A program made the position numbers and the translations under genes. A stretch of DNA of 41,380 bases. Source: an uncultured Chthonomonas sp. Its GTDB lineage: Bacteria > Armatimonadota > Chthonomonadetes > Chthonomonadales > Chthonomonadaceae. The DNA lies in the NCBI GenBank assembly GCA_903919615.1, contig CAIXIX010000255.1:1-41380 (forward strand), given 5' to 3'. The notes beneath the pieces are model-generated. The model saw only the letters and a program-made list of their open reading frames with translations, was not told the DNA's origin and ran no database searches. This document shows positions 9,417-17,750 of the stretch, piece after piece (within the stretch, counting starts at the first letter, position 1; every line of letters begins with the position of its first letter).

Positions 9417-10517
9417 TCACGATAAGCTCTGAAAATAACCCTCATCCACAACATAGAGACCACTTTTATAAACGAAACATAGGGTGCTATCGTTGTTCAC
9501 CCACATCACCTTGTCAAGCCCAGTCCACATGGTTTTCCCGCCCGGAACTGCACCAACCTGTCGCCACTTTTTTGTTGCGACGTCAAGCACCTGGACGCGT
9601 TCGACAGGAGCTGTTTGAGGCTCGTATTTCGGCACGAACCGGAGTATGAGCGCTGCGATTTGCGATATTCCTGGATCCCAAGTTTGCAGAAGCGCCTTAT
9701 CCGCACGCCTGTTTGCTCTGAGTGTATGGAACAATCCTCCCTGGGGCGGGGCAGGGACTGTGGCAAGGCGAGCTTCGAAGGGAGAACCATCCCTTCCATA
9801 CATATTCAGGTCGAAGTTTGTACTGCCTTGTGCCGGCACCAACCTCAGCAAGTGCGCATCTGTTTCGGCATCGGTTGAGCCTGCAAGCACGAGCGATTTG
9901 CACAGCTTTTTGCCATGCTCAGATCTCTCGTCGAAATACTGAATTCGGCCGGGATGGTCTGCATCGCACAGTGCGAGCCTGGTCTGCCTTGAACTACGCA
10001 AAACAATAATAAACTGTGCATTTGATATCCAGTTGATCTCTGGGTTCAAGCTCGAAACGTAAGCATAATCTGTCGGCTGTGGCCATTTACAATACGCCCC
10101 GCCGTCCTTATCGGACGATATGACATAGGTCTGTTGATCGGCAGGTTGACCAAGCCACACGAAGTGGTTGCCATCTGGTGACACTTTAAATGCATAGGGT
10201 GGAAATTCGCAATAGTCATGCTTTTGCACTATTTCGGCGCGAAGAGACGTAAGGCTCTCTCTAACTCCAGACTTCAGGTCGTACAAGCTTAGGTCAAACG
10301 ACTTTGTTTGCCGCTTATTCGAAAACTGGAGACCATCCAATACCACGACACGATGGTCCGAAGCCCAAAACACATTCCATGGGGCTTCCACCTTACAGAT
10401 ATAGTGCGAGTTCGCGATTAGATTTGGAGCCTGAGGGCTTCGAGTCACGATCAGCCAAAGCCCCGCAAAGAGCACGGCAACTGCGACTATGAATTTTAGT
10501 ATCGCTTTCTTACTCAC
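9417..10517 (-). CDS. Membrane-anchored beta-propeller-like protein, unknown function
   Basis: 366 residues from GTG 10517, with GAGGA about 9 bases upstream. The N-terminus has a Lys-flanked hydrophobic helix (residues about 7-26, ILKFIVAVAVLFAGLWLIVT) that would serve as an uncleaved anchor, leaving the rest outside the cytoplasmic membrane. The body is made of short beta-strand repeats in the style of WD40/TolB-like propellers (FKVSPDGNHFVWLG, VLDVATKKWRQVG), with a DG turn in the typical blade position. I cannot name a specific family. It converges with the propeller-GH123 gene and is followed upstream on the same strand by a decayed beta-helix pseudogene. Function unknown; perhaps a sensor or scaffold at the membrane. 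Confidence 0.7.
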   Translation of the reverse strand: MSKKAILKFIVAVAVLFAGLWLIVTRSPQAPNLIANSHYICKVEAPWNVFWASDHRVVVLDGLQFSNKRQTKSFDLSLYDLKSGVRESLTSLRAEIVQKHDYCEFPPYAFKVSPDGNHFVWLGQPADQQTYVISSDKDGGAYCKWPQPTDYAYVSSLNPEINWISNAQFIIVLRSSRQTRLALCDADHPGRIQYFDERSEHGKKLCKSLVLAGSTDAETDAHLLRLVPAQGSTNFDLNMYGRDGSPFEARLATVPAPPQGGLFHTLRANRRADKALLQTWDPGISQIAALILRFVPKYEPQTAPVERVQVLDVATKKWRQVGAVPGGKTMWTGLDKVMWVNNDSTLCFVYKSGLYVVDEGYFQSLS

Positions 10518-10655
10518 TGAGTGTGTCCTCCACGCCCCAACGTCTCTGCGCGCGACTCTTGTTCCGCGCCTGCGCTCTGTATGCCGCTAGCAACCGGCAG
10601 TCGCCAATTTGCTGTATTACACGATTACACCGTCACCTGCCAGCATTCATGCGGC

Positions 10656-10868
10656 AGGTATCAATCCCAAATATTGTGTAAGCTGTCCCCGGACTTCCTC
10701 TCAGTCTAAGAAGAAGTTACGTTTCAGCTAACCGCTTTTCATTGCGTCTTTGCGCTCTTTGCGGCCTAGAAATCAGTTAACCGCCAGAGCATCGAGACCC
10801 CGATTCGCCTTTACCGCTTTTCTTGGCGGCTTGGCTGCCTTGTGTCTTTGGGGCTTTGCGTGAGACTT
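10656..10868. repeat. Degenerate copy of the dispersed intergenic repeat
   Basis: Two blocks resemble the repeat seen at 23355-23490 in the same orientation: AGGTATCAATCCCAAATATTGTG (10656-10678) against AGGTATCCATGCCCAAATTTTGTG, and the CTTTGCG-rich part (TGCGTCTTTGCGCTCTTTGCGG near 10744-10765 and GCTTTGCGTGAGACTTTT ending at 10870). Order and spacing are altered, so this is a rearranged or decayed copy. It abuts the 3' end of the beta-helix pseudogene. Confidence 0.45.
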
Positions 10869-11264
10869 TTATTTGATATTCGATCGATCCAGAACGTCCC
10901 CATTCACCAACGTATTTGAATTCAGATTCACATTGTGAGAATTGGCACCGATGTAGATTTCTCCATTACCACGCGACAGATCCGAACGCCATGTACGTGG
11001 CGCAACAGCACCATGCCATGCCCTACCGCTTCCTGCTTATCATCGGCGGCGCCCTCAAACCGAAGATCGGTAAGTGTGCAGTCGTTATTTGGCAAGCGCA
11101 CGCAAGAACGCAGCCGTATCATCCGTCTTGCCATCACCCTTCGCGCCTAAATCCCGAACCGAAGCCGATGCCGATGCGGCAATTGGAGGCAACACCACGA
11201 GTGCAAGAGCAGCAACAAGATATTGAGCAATTGTTCGTAGTTTGTCGTGGTTAATTGATAACAT
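10869..11264 (-). pseudogene. Decayed secreted beta-helix (Pectate_lyase_3-like) gene
   Basis: The 5' end is intact: ATG 11264, a signal peptide (TIAQYLVAALALVVLPPIAASA), then SVRDLGAKGDGKTDDTAAFL, the family's N-terminal signature, also present in the gene at 1861-3135. After LRALAK the frame stops, but a second frame resumes at once with LPNNDCTLTDLRFEGAADD, a beta-helix segment that normally follows about 40-50 residues later. A third frame then supplies the C-terminus, GNGEIYIGANSHNVNLNSN to DRSNIK, stop at 10869-10871. The pieces are in the right order but total only about 130 residues against 400 or more for relatives, so at least two internal deletions with frame changes have occurred. 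Upstream SD is weak. Almost certainly non-functional. Confidence 0.75.
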
Positions 11265-11267
11265 CAA

Positions 11268-11572
11268 GTTCAGTTCCCAACAAACGAATGTGTCACTACA
11301 TTTAGTCTACAAGCAAATTGCATCGATTGTCAGGCCTTTGATTCAAGGAGCAACTGCCGTAGACCTTCTGGCTGCAAACCGATGCGACGTTCAGCACCTG
11401 AACCTGACGCCCATACGACACACGTTGGCCAAACTTCACCAACCTCGAGGACGTTATAGGCTCCTTAGACTTCATAGACTATCCTTTCCCCGCAGGTATA
11501 AACGGCAATCGGGCAGAATAGAACAGCCACTACTTTCGTGTATACAATGCAATCGCGCCGGGGACAAATGCG
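11268..11572. other. Intergenic region upstream of the DUF805 gene
   Basis: 305 bases between the divergent pseudogene and the DUF805-domain gene. GTGTATACAATG at about 11540-11551 contains TACAAT, a possible -10 element for the plus-strand gene about 25 bases before its start; no good -35 is seen. Nothing else recognised. Confidence 0.3.
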
Positions 11573-12730
11573 ATGACCATGAACATCGAACTGCTTAAAC
11601 GAGTGATCGAAGGTTCGGATGTGAGCGCAGCAGATGAGTTCTGGGATGATCAAGCGACAAGGTTCTGGGTGGACTGGCGCGAAGAGGACGATAACATTCC
11701 TCGCTACTGCGAAGAGCTTATTAAGACCGGAAGTCTCTCCGGTATCGTTTACAATATCGAGGAGGAGCCCGGCTTCGCAGTAGATATCCTTTACAAAGGG
11801 GTTGCGACACGCGTTCCACTCATTGAAGGCCCCGAAGATAGGCACATCACCCTCGTTACCCTCAACAAAGTCCTCAATCCGGATTACGAGCTCCGGTACT
11901 ACATCCCAAGTCACGGTTCGGATGGAGCAGCGATCGTACCTCTGCCGATGCGCGTCTGGGAGGAGCTAGAGGCTGAATTCGGCCCGAAGGTTGCAAAGCA
12001 GTTCTATCGGATTGCGGATAAACCGAATATCTTCACCGATCGCTATTCGTTCGACGAGGATGGCAGCCTGCTGTCTTATGAATCCGATGATGATGACGGA
12101 GAAGAAGAAGACTATGATGAGGAGGATGAGCTGGCCCCGCCAGCTCCACGCTCACCGTTCGTGCCCTATAACAGCTCGGCCCCACGACCCGTTACGCCAT
12201 TTCTGAACTCGTACAACACGGCGACCCCATCATCGCAGCCCGGAACCTTTGACTATGCCTCGCCAAACAGCGCTCCAGTAATTGCAGATCGAGGTCAGGT
12301 GCGTACGCTGACGCTATTTGAACTGCTGTTCTCGTTTCATGGGCGAATCTCTCGCGGCGCCTGGTGGTTTACCAATCTTTTCCAGCTTGGCATGTGCGTG
12401 GTGTATGTGGCGCTTGCAACCGTTCTGCATTCCATGTTCGGACGCGCGTGGGATGCTGCCAGTTTCCCGGCCATGGCTGGACTAATAATCCTGCTTTGTT
12501 ATATCCAAACCGCCGCCGCTGCGAAACGATTTCACGATATCGATGCAAGCGGCTGGTCGGTAACCATGCTTCCAATTCCAATAATCGGTGCATTGATCTG
12601 GTTCATTGGCCTTGGCTGCCTGCCTGGCAAAAACGTTGGGACCAACGGGTCAAACAATCACTATGGGCCAGATCCGCTGCAAACATTGCCCGGCCCGGCC
12701 TTCGTCAGAACCGCACGGTGGGACGCGTAG
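11573..12730 (+). CDS. DUF805-domain membrane protein with extra N-terminal domain
   Basis: 385 residues from ATG 11573 (GGGGAC about 8 bases upstream; ATG 11579 is an alternative). Residues about 1-165 form a soluble acidic domain I do not recognise. Next is a disordered linker (about 165-240) with a run of Asp/Glu (SDDDDGEEEDYDEEDE) followed by Pro/Ser/Thr-rich sequence. The C-terminal ~130 residues match the DUF805 family (YhaH/YhaI-like inner-membrane proteins): LFELLFSFHGRISRGAWW, several hydrophobic helices, AKRFHDIDASGWS, and the ending FWFIG...PGKNVGTNGSNNHYGPDP-type stretch. DUF805 proteins are usually 110-150 residues, so this is an extended fusion. Its stop is 8 bp from the end of the converging gene at 12739. 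Confidence 0.85.
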   Translation: MTMNIELLKRVIEGSDVSAADEFWDDQATRFWVDWREEDDNIPRYCEELIKTGSLSGIVYNIEEEPGFAVDILYKGVATRVPLIEGPEDRHITLVTLNKVLNPDYELRYYIPSHGSDGAAIVPLPMRVWEELEAEFGPKVAKQFYRIADKPNIFTDRYSFDEDGSLLSYESDDDDGEEEDYDEEDELAPPAPRSPFVPYNSSAPRPVTPFLNSYNTATPSSQPGTFDYASPNSAPVIADRGQVRTLTLFELLFSFHGRISRGAWWFTNLFQLGMCVVYVALATVLHSMFGRAWDAASFPAMAGLIILLCYIQTAAAAKRFHDIDASGWSVTMLPIPIIGALIWFIGLGCLPGKNVGTNGSNNHYGPDPLQTLPGPAFVRTARWDA

Positions 12731-12738
12731 GACGCCGT

Positions 12739-13467
12739 TCACGCACACAATGCCGTTCGGAGCGCCTTGTGCCGGAAGTAGTCGGAACTAGACGCTACGG
12801 TAAGGCGTGAGAAGGCTCTTTCGAGTGCCGGGCGAACCGCTTGAAGTTCGGCTGTCGCCTCCGGGACCGGCATATCAGTGAGGGTCAGAACCGTGTAGTA
12901 AAACGGGTAGTGCTGCCAACGCGACCCTGGCTGCCTGTCTGCAGCGAGCATTCGTACGGCTGTTGCCAGGATATCTTCCCATCCATACGGTTTGCCAGCG
13001 CCAATCGCGCGCCACCATGCCACGGAACAGCGCTTGCAGCAGAAGCGCGCGCCTTCCGTCTCGCCCGTCGTAAATCCACACCCAAACCGCGATCCGATCA
13101 TATCCCAAACAGCGTCGTAGTCATAGCCATCCGTTGCCCCATGTTTCGCAAGCAGCCCTGCGGCCTCTTCGCCAAGTACATGCATCACGGCTGCGCCGCT
13201 CGGGCTAGCGTTCTCTCCTGTCGGAACCAACAGTCCGAGTGATCGGTCGTCTGGCAACGGAGCGAAAAGCGCGCCGCGATAACTCCCCTTGAGACCCTGC
13301 CGCGAGGCGACAAACTGGAGTGCTTCCTTAACCTTGTCGTCCGCATTCGTTCGCTCATTGTCCAGCGAGTGCTCGATGTTCCAGAGCGTACGCGCGAGCG
13401 ATGTCTCATCAATAAGGTGTTGCGGCCAGATATTTGCGGTGCCGATATTGTTCGTATCTTGTGTCAT
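12739..13467 (-). CDS. Cys-rich protein of unknown function, coupled to GH123-like gene
   Basis: 242 residues from ATG 13467. This start is chosen over one at 13488 because its ATG overlaps the TGA of the upstream propeller-GH123 gene (ATGA, 13464-13467), a classic translational coupling arrangement, and GGAGG lies about 11 bases before it. There is no signal peptide, so it is probably cytoplasmic. The central part holds a Cys cluster, FCCKRCSVAWWRAIGAG, preceded by FGCGF, followed by HYPFYYTVLTLTDM; three or four Cys are near enough to bind a metal. The C-terminal third is helical. I cannot assign a family. The coupling suggests a role tied to expression or use of the upstream product, but the contrast between a cytoplasmic protein and an exported partner leaves this open. 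Confidence 0.75.
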   Translation of the reverse strand: MTQDTNNIGTANIWPQHLIDETSLARTLWNIEHSLDNERTNADDKVKEALQFVASRQGLKGSYRGALFAPLPDDRSLGLLVPTGENASPSGAAVMHVLGEEAAGLLAKHGATDGYDYDAVWDMIGSRFGCGFTTGETEGARFCCKRCSVAWWRAIGAGKPYGWEDILATAVRMLAADRQPGSRWQHYPFYYTVLTLTDMPVPEATAELQAVRPALERAFSRLTVASSSDYFRHKALRTALCA

Positions 13468-16400
13468 TTGCAGGCTGCCTCCACACAATCGAACATCTGT
13501 TTCCGGAATGACGCTAACGTTGCGTCGTTCATTGAGTAGCTGAACGCGGAGCGTCCTAACCCGGCAAGGACCTCCTTGTGGCTTCGATCAACAAGCAGTG
13601 GAAGGGCTTCGAAGATTAGAGCATGGATCTTCTCGCGAACAGCAATACTGCTTGTCGTCTTTTCAAGCGCCTTGAGCGCTATTAACGTGCGTGCATCTTC
13701 CATGCTCTGCCGCACGGCTTCCCATCTTCTGCTCGTGACCGGGTGATTTTTGCCGGGGTAGACCAACTGATAGTCGTTCGACTGGCGCTGCCACGGGTCT
13801 GCCCCAATGTTGTAGCACCAGAAGCCAATGCCTTCCGCCTTCCAGCGCAGGGCGAAAAGCGCAGAAATCCCATACTCCGCGACGATATTTGTGTCTTTCA
13901 AATTCGCATCCATGGCACTGGTGTAACCGTATCCGCACTCGTACGTCCAGAGGGTTTTGGCTGCGTTCCGCAGCAGGTCCATTTCTGGAGATTGTTCCGC
14001 AGGCATACCAATTGGTGGACACCAGACGTCGACAAACGGCGCCATCTTCTTTATCATGTCGAGGTCTGCGCCGCCATCAACGTAGATCTGTACTGATGGA
14101 GAGACGCTCTTAACCCTGCTCGCGAAATCGACGAGACCGTTCACGGATTGCCAGCCATTGCCGCCGGGCTCGTCGTATGGATAGAGTGCGAAATGCTTCT
14201 GATCGATGCCAACTCGATCGAGATGGAGCGTCAGATCGTTCATACAGATCTTCAACTCTTTCTGATACTGTTCGGATCCTTCAGGCGCTTTGATGGCTGG
14301 CTTACCTGAAATGAGAAGCACAACGTCCTGGCCGCGCATCTGGTCGAGCAATATATCCAGTTTCGTGTAGTCAAAGCCGATCAAGTCGCCGGTTGGGCTG
14401 TAAACGACGTCACCATACGGCACCGTGAAAACGGTATTGCCATGATCGAGAAGATCGGCGATATCTCCAGGGCCATAATTGGCCCAGCAAGTCAGTCGAA
14501 AGCTGCCTGGCGGAGATGGCATGTAAGGTATCACATGGTAACTGACAGTTACCTGCGTCTGCGGAGCAGCGATATCCAGCGCATTATGTGGCCCCTCGAG
14601 CACGCCTGCCCCGTTAAGTGCGAGGCAGTGCAGTTTTAAGTTGTAATCGCCCGGAGATACGCCTTTAAACGCGGCATCGACCCAGATTTCGCGTGTCTCA
14701 AGCGCAGGGATCGTGATGGTGGACGTATCGTCGAGCGGAGTAAATGCATCCCATGCCATTCCGCCTTGCTTTGTCGGCACGGCAACACTTCTGAGCAGCG
14801 AAATGGTTGGGCCATTCGGTATGGCATCCGGCACAATTCGTAACTGCAGCTCGCGATCGGTAATATTGAACAGTTTGATTGAGACGCCGTCGTGTCTCTC
14901 GGGCGTAACGCGCCGTGCGATGGCCAGTGCTGCTTCCGCACGATTGGGCGTCTGTCGCGCGATCTCACCACTCTGCCACTGAGAAGATTGAAAGGCGAGG
15001 ACGGATGTTCCTCGGCCGACACTGCTGGCTGCGAGGGAGGCTGAGGCGATCCTGAATGACCTACGTGCGGCTGCAACCAGGTCAATCGTCTGTTGAACTA
15101 CTGGCGATTGTGCGCTCAATCCTGCGCGCTGAAGAGGATCAACTTCGGTTGCCTGTTGTGCGAGCTTAATTGCGAGCGAGCGCAGTGCCTTTGAAGTGAG
15201 CGGGAGTGTTGGTGCACACTTGGATCCAACTTCCGTGAGAGCAGTCAACGCCTGCTGTACTATCGCCCTATCAACCACAAACGGGGCCGATATCCTGAAG
15301 CCGGAGGAACCTTCACATATGAATTTACCCGTATCGTCATTGAGGCTGTAATGGAGCCCATATTCGCCCGGCTGAAGCAAGTCGACTGGCAGTTTAACCT
15401 CGCCGTCTAGCCCATATAATGGGGTCATCACTGCCTGTTTTGCTCCATCGGGCAACACGCATATGGCAGAAGCATGCAGCGGTGGTACGAAGCTAGAAGG
15501 CGCCTCGACTTTGAACACGCACGGATCACCGATCGCGAGCCGCGAAACAGAGCCCGTTAATCGCATGCCAGATCCTGCCACTTGAGCCTTCATCCATTGG
15601 CTGGTAACTGGCGATGCAGGTCGTTTTACGATTGGAGAGGAGGCATCGAGGAGTGAGTTCCAGGAACCCGACTTTGCAGCATCCCCACGATAGGCGGTCC
15701 AGCATCGCGCCGATGCAGGTAGATTGAGCGGCGTCGAAGTATTGAAGCAGAATATCTTGCCCGATTCTCCACCGGTAATCACCATGTTGAGACCCGTCGC
15801 AGACGGGACTACATGACCAAAAGTTGGCGTCATGTTGATGGTGCGATTGGAGAACTGGTAATCAAAATCTAATCCGGCATCTCTGTTAAATGCCATCAAA
15901 TGGCCAGACTGTGTGGAGATTACGTAGTCAAGCGATCCCGAGTTTTTCAGATCGATCAGAGCGCCCGCGCCGATCGTCCTGCCCTGCATATCAATATGCC
16001 ACAACTCTTTGCCGCCCTCATCGAGCCGGTAGATCATTCCCGTTCCCGATATTGCGAATACGTCTGCGCGACCTCGATGGTCCATATCGCCAACGGATAT
16101 GCTCGATGCGATATAACCCTTAGTCTTCTTTACCCAGAGCGGTTTTCCAGCTCCATCGAAACAGCTAATTCTGCCGTCGCTGGCTCCAACCACAATTCGA
16201 GATTTCCCATCGGATGCAGTAAAGATGACTGGCGCAGAGGTTTGCCAGGTATCGCACGAAGCGCTTACTTTGCGCTTCCATAGAGCTTTGCCTTTGTAGT
16301 CTAAGAGATAGAGCAATCCCGAATTCGTGGACACTGCAATCTGGTCATGATCAGCGTCTGATACAATTCCAACAGCAGGGCTAGCCGGCGATCCCGTAAC

Positions 16401-16904
16401 AGGCGAGTCCCAGATGGGCCGGCCGGAGAGTGCATCAAAAGCGTGGACGATGCCGCTGTCATCACTCTGAATAACCTGTCTGTGGCCGTCGTGATTCAGA
16501 TCACAGACCACGGCGGACGACCAGGACGAGCCAGCCTTGAAATTACGTTTCCATACGACTGAGCCGGAGCCATCGACACAGGTGAGCTGCCCGCCATTGT
16601 CCGAAACGAAAATGAGGGCTGGTTTGCCTTTTCGCTCGTAGGCCGCCGGGTAGGTCATGAACCGGGCAGGTGTGTGCCATCGCCATCGTGGCGACCCATT
16701 GCTATTGAGCGCGATGAGCTCTTCACGCCCAGCAGTTACAACCTGCCTGGAACCATCGCCGGCAAGATCTACCAGCGTCGACGGAGTCTCCAGAAAGGTG
16801 CCCGTACTGGCGGTCCAGGCCAGGGATAACCGAACTGGCGATGCAAAACTCGTGGATGCGCTAACAATGAATGCTGATGCTGCGAGGAGGTTACGAACTG
16901 ACAT
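13464..16904 (-). CDS. Secreted beta-propeller / GH123-like (DUF4091) fusion protein, second copy
   Basis: 1146 residues from ATG 16904 with a weak SD (GTGGGA). Signal peptide about 1-22 (LLAASAFIVSASTSFAS). A PQQ-like propeller covers about 25-410, with blades such as LTCVDGSGSVVWKR, HAFDALSGRPIWD and ISCFDGAGKPLWVKK, including DLNHDGHRQ and DADHDQ loops. Beta-sandwich domains follow (about 440-770). The C-terminal barrel (about 790-1110) has FALYPYDEPGGNGW with the adjacent acid pair Asp911-Glu912 that would match the catalytic pair of GH123, and ends with the DUF4091-like SRRWEAVRQSMEDARTLIAL. It shares architecture and order of domains with the protein at 5698-9045, so they are paralogues, though clearly diverged. 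It overlaps the next gene by ATGA. A hexosaminidase-like role is inferred. Confidence 0.85.
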   Translation of the reverse strand: MSVRNLLAASAFIVSASTSFASPVRLSLAWTASTGTFLETPSTLVDLAGDGSRQVVTAGREELIALNSNGSPRWRWHTPARFMTYPAAYERKGKPALIFVSDNGGQLTCVDGSGSVVWKRNFKAGSSWSSAVVCDLNHDGHRQVIQSDDSGIVHAFDALSGRPIWDSPVTGSPASPAVGIVSDADHDQIAVSTNSGLLYLLDYKGKALWKRKVSASCDTWQTSAPVIFTASDGKSRIVVGASDGRISCFDGAGKPLWVKKTKGYIASSISVGDMDHRGRADVFAISGTGMIYRLDEGGKELWHIDMQGRTIGAGALIDLKNSGSLDYVISTQSGHLMAFNRDAGLDFDYQFSNRTINMTPTFGHVVPSATGLNMVITGGESGKIFCFNTSTPLNLPASARCWTAYRGDAAKSGSWNSLLDASSPIVKRPASPVTSQWMKAQVAGSGMRLTGSVSRLAIGDPCVFKVEAPSSFVPPLHASAICVLPDGAKQAVMTPLYGLDGEVKLPVDLLQPGEYGLHYSLNDDTGKFICEGSSGFRISAPFVVDRAIVQQALTALTEVGSKCAPTLPLTSKALRSLAIKLAQQATEVDPLQRAGLSAQSPVVQQTIDLVAAARRSFRIASASLAASSVGRGTSVLAFQSSQWQSGEIARQTPNRAEAALAIARRVTPERHDGVSIKLFNITDRELQLRIVPDAIPNGPTISLLRSVAVPTKQGGMAWDAFTPLDDTSTITIPALETREIWVDAAFKGVSPGDYNLKLHCLALNGAGVLEGPHNALDIAAPQTQVTVSYHVIPYMPSPPGSFRLTCWANYGPGDIADLLDHGNTVFTVPYGDVVYSPTGDLIGFDYTKLDILLDQMRGQDVVLLISGKPAIKAPEGSEQYQKELKICMNDLTLHLDRVGIDQKHFALYPYDEPGGNGWQSVNGLVDFASRVKSVSPSVQIYVDGGADLDMIKKMAPFVDVWCPPIGMPAEQSPEMDLLRNAAKTLWTYECGYGYTSAMDANLKDTNIVAEYGISALFALRWKAEGIGFWCYNIGADPWQRQSNDYQLVYPGKNHPVTSRRWEAVRQSMEDARTLIALKALEKTTSSIAVREKIHALIFEALPLLVDRSHKEVLAGLGRSAFSYSMNDATLASFRKQMFDCVEAACK

Positions 16905-16961
16905 TCGGCAAATCCCACTCTTTCAATAGTTACTTACCCGACAGTGGGCTTTCCACCTTGA

Positions 16962-16980
16962 TACCCCGCTGGCAGGGGTA
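16962..16980. other. Small hairpin in 112-bp intergenic spacer
   Basis: TACCCC (16962-16967) and GGGGTA (16975-16980) pair perfectly around a 7-base loop, between the end of the two-helix membrane protein gene and the start of the propeller-GH123 gene. A second short hairpin, GTGG/CCAC, lies at about 16944-16956. No T-tract follows on the minus strand, so a processing or attenuator site is as likely as a terminator. Confidence 0.35.
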
Positions 16981-17016
16981 ATTCCTTTAATGACTCACAG
17001 TTTCCTGATGAGACTC

Positions 17017-17682
17017 CTAAGTCCTCGCATCAATCTGCGCGGAAGACCGTTTTGCCGCAGTAGCCTGAGCGCGATCGTCACACGTTTCAATAAATCGGGC
17101 GAGAAGCTTCTTTGACTCTTTCGTGCCAACGATACCAAGCGCAGTAATTGATGCCATGCGCAGCTTTGAGCTCACTTCTCTCTTTTTCTTGAGCGACGCC
17201 TCGCGCAGCTGTCTGTCTACTCGCGGCTCTACAACCATGCTATGCAGCACAAAGAGCTGCCTTCGGTTGAGCGTAACCGTCGAACGTGCGCGCAAGGACG
17301 AGAGGAGCTCCTGCAAACGGTCTGTGGCATTCACGACGTCCTTGCCCAGTGTCAATCCACCCTGGATATAGTCGAGCAGCGGCCCAATCATTTCGGGATC
17401 TACCTGTGAGCCTGAACCGTCTGCGAGAGCTGCCGAGACCGGATCGTACGCGCGATCCAGTCGTTTCTGAGTGAGGATAGCAAACAGAATTACCAGCACG
17501 AGGAGTGACGGCACAAGGATGACGACGTTTTTGCCTGGCGGCAAAAAGTGATTGGCGACCGTTGCGGATGCAGCGAGGGTTGGAAGAAACATCATGAGTG
17601 AGGGAATCATGGAGCGAGATACGCGCCCTGCGCGGATCGTAGCGGCCACGAGGTTTTCGGGGGCGATGGGTCTTGCTGCCAT
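17017..17682 (-). CDS. Membrane protein with two N-terminal helices, unknown function
   Basis: 221 residues from ATG 17682. Two hydrophobic helices sit close together near the N-terminus (about 27-46, IPSLMMFLPTLAASATVANH; and about 53-70, VVILVPSLLVLVILFAI), so both termini probably face the cytoplasm. The remaining ~145 residues are charged and helical, with a segment TLNRRQLFVLHSMVVEPRVD followed by KLRMASITALGIVGTKESKK, which resembles a HEAT-like helical repeat. No known family recognised. There is no SD, but a TATAAT box ends 7 bases before the ATG, suggesting leaderless translation. It lies between the helicase gene (68 bp upstream) and the propeller-GH123 gene on the same strand. Confidence 0.7.
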   Translation of the reverse strand: MAARPIAPENLVAATIRAGRVSRSMIPSLMMFLPTLAASATVANHFLPPGKNVVILVPSLLVLVILFAILTQKRLDRAYDPVSAALADGSGSQVDPEMIGPLLDYIQGGLTLGKDVVNATDRLQELLSSLRARSTVTLNRRQLFVLHSMVVEPRVDRQLREASLKKKREVSSKLRMASITALGIVGTKESKKLLARFIETCDDRAQATAAKRSSAQIDART

Positions 17683-17689
17683 AGCTCGT

Positions 17690-17695
17690 ATTATA
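17690..17695 (-). promoter_or_regulatory. -10 box (TATAAT), probable leaderless promoter
   Basis: On the minus strand TATAAT is followed by ACGAGCT and then the ATG at 17682, placing the expected transcription start at the start codon itself. No ribosome binding site is present and no consensus -35 element is visible 16-18 bases upstream. Leaderless genes with this geometry are common in several deep-branching bacterial groups. Confidence 0.55.
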
Positions 17696-17750
17696 CCGTG
17701 TCCAATTTCGCTCGAGTTAGCCCCGCGATATTAAAGCGGCCGAGCGGCTG

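Noticed and set aside
10656-10868. CRISPR-like array suspected from repeated CTTTGCG words
   Set aside because: The words vary in length and spacing and there are no uniform spacers; it fits a decayed dispersed repeat.
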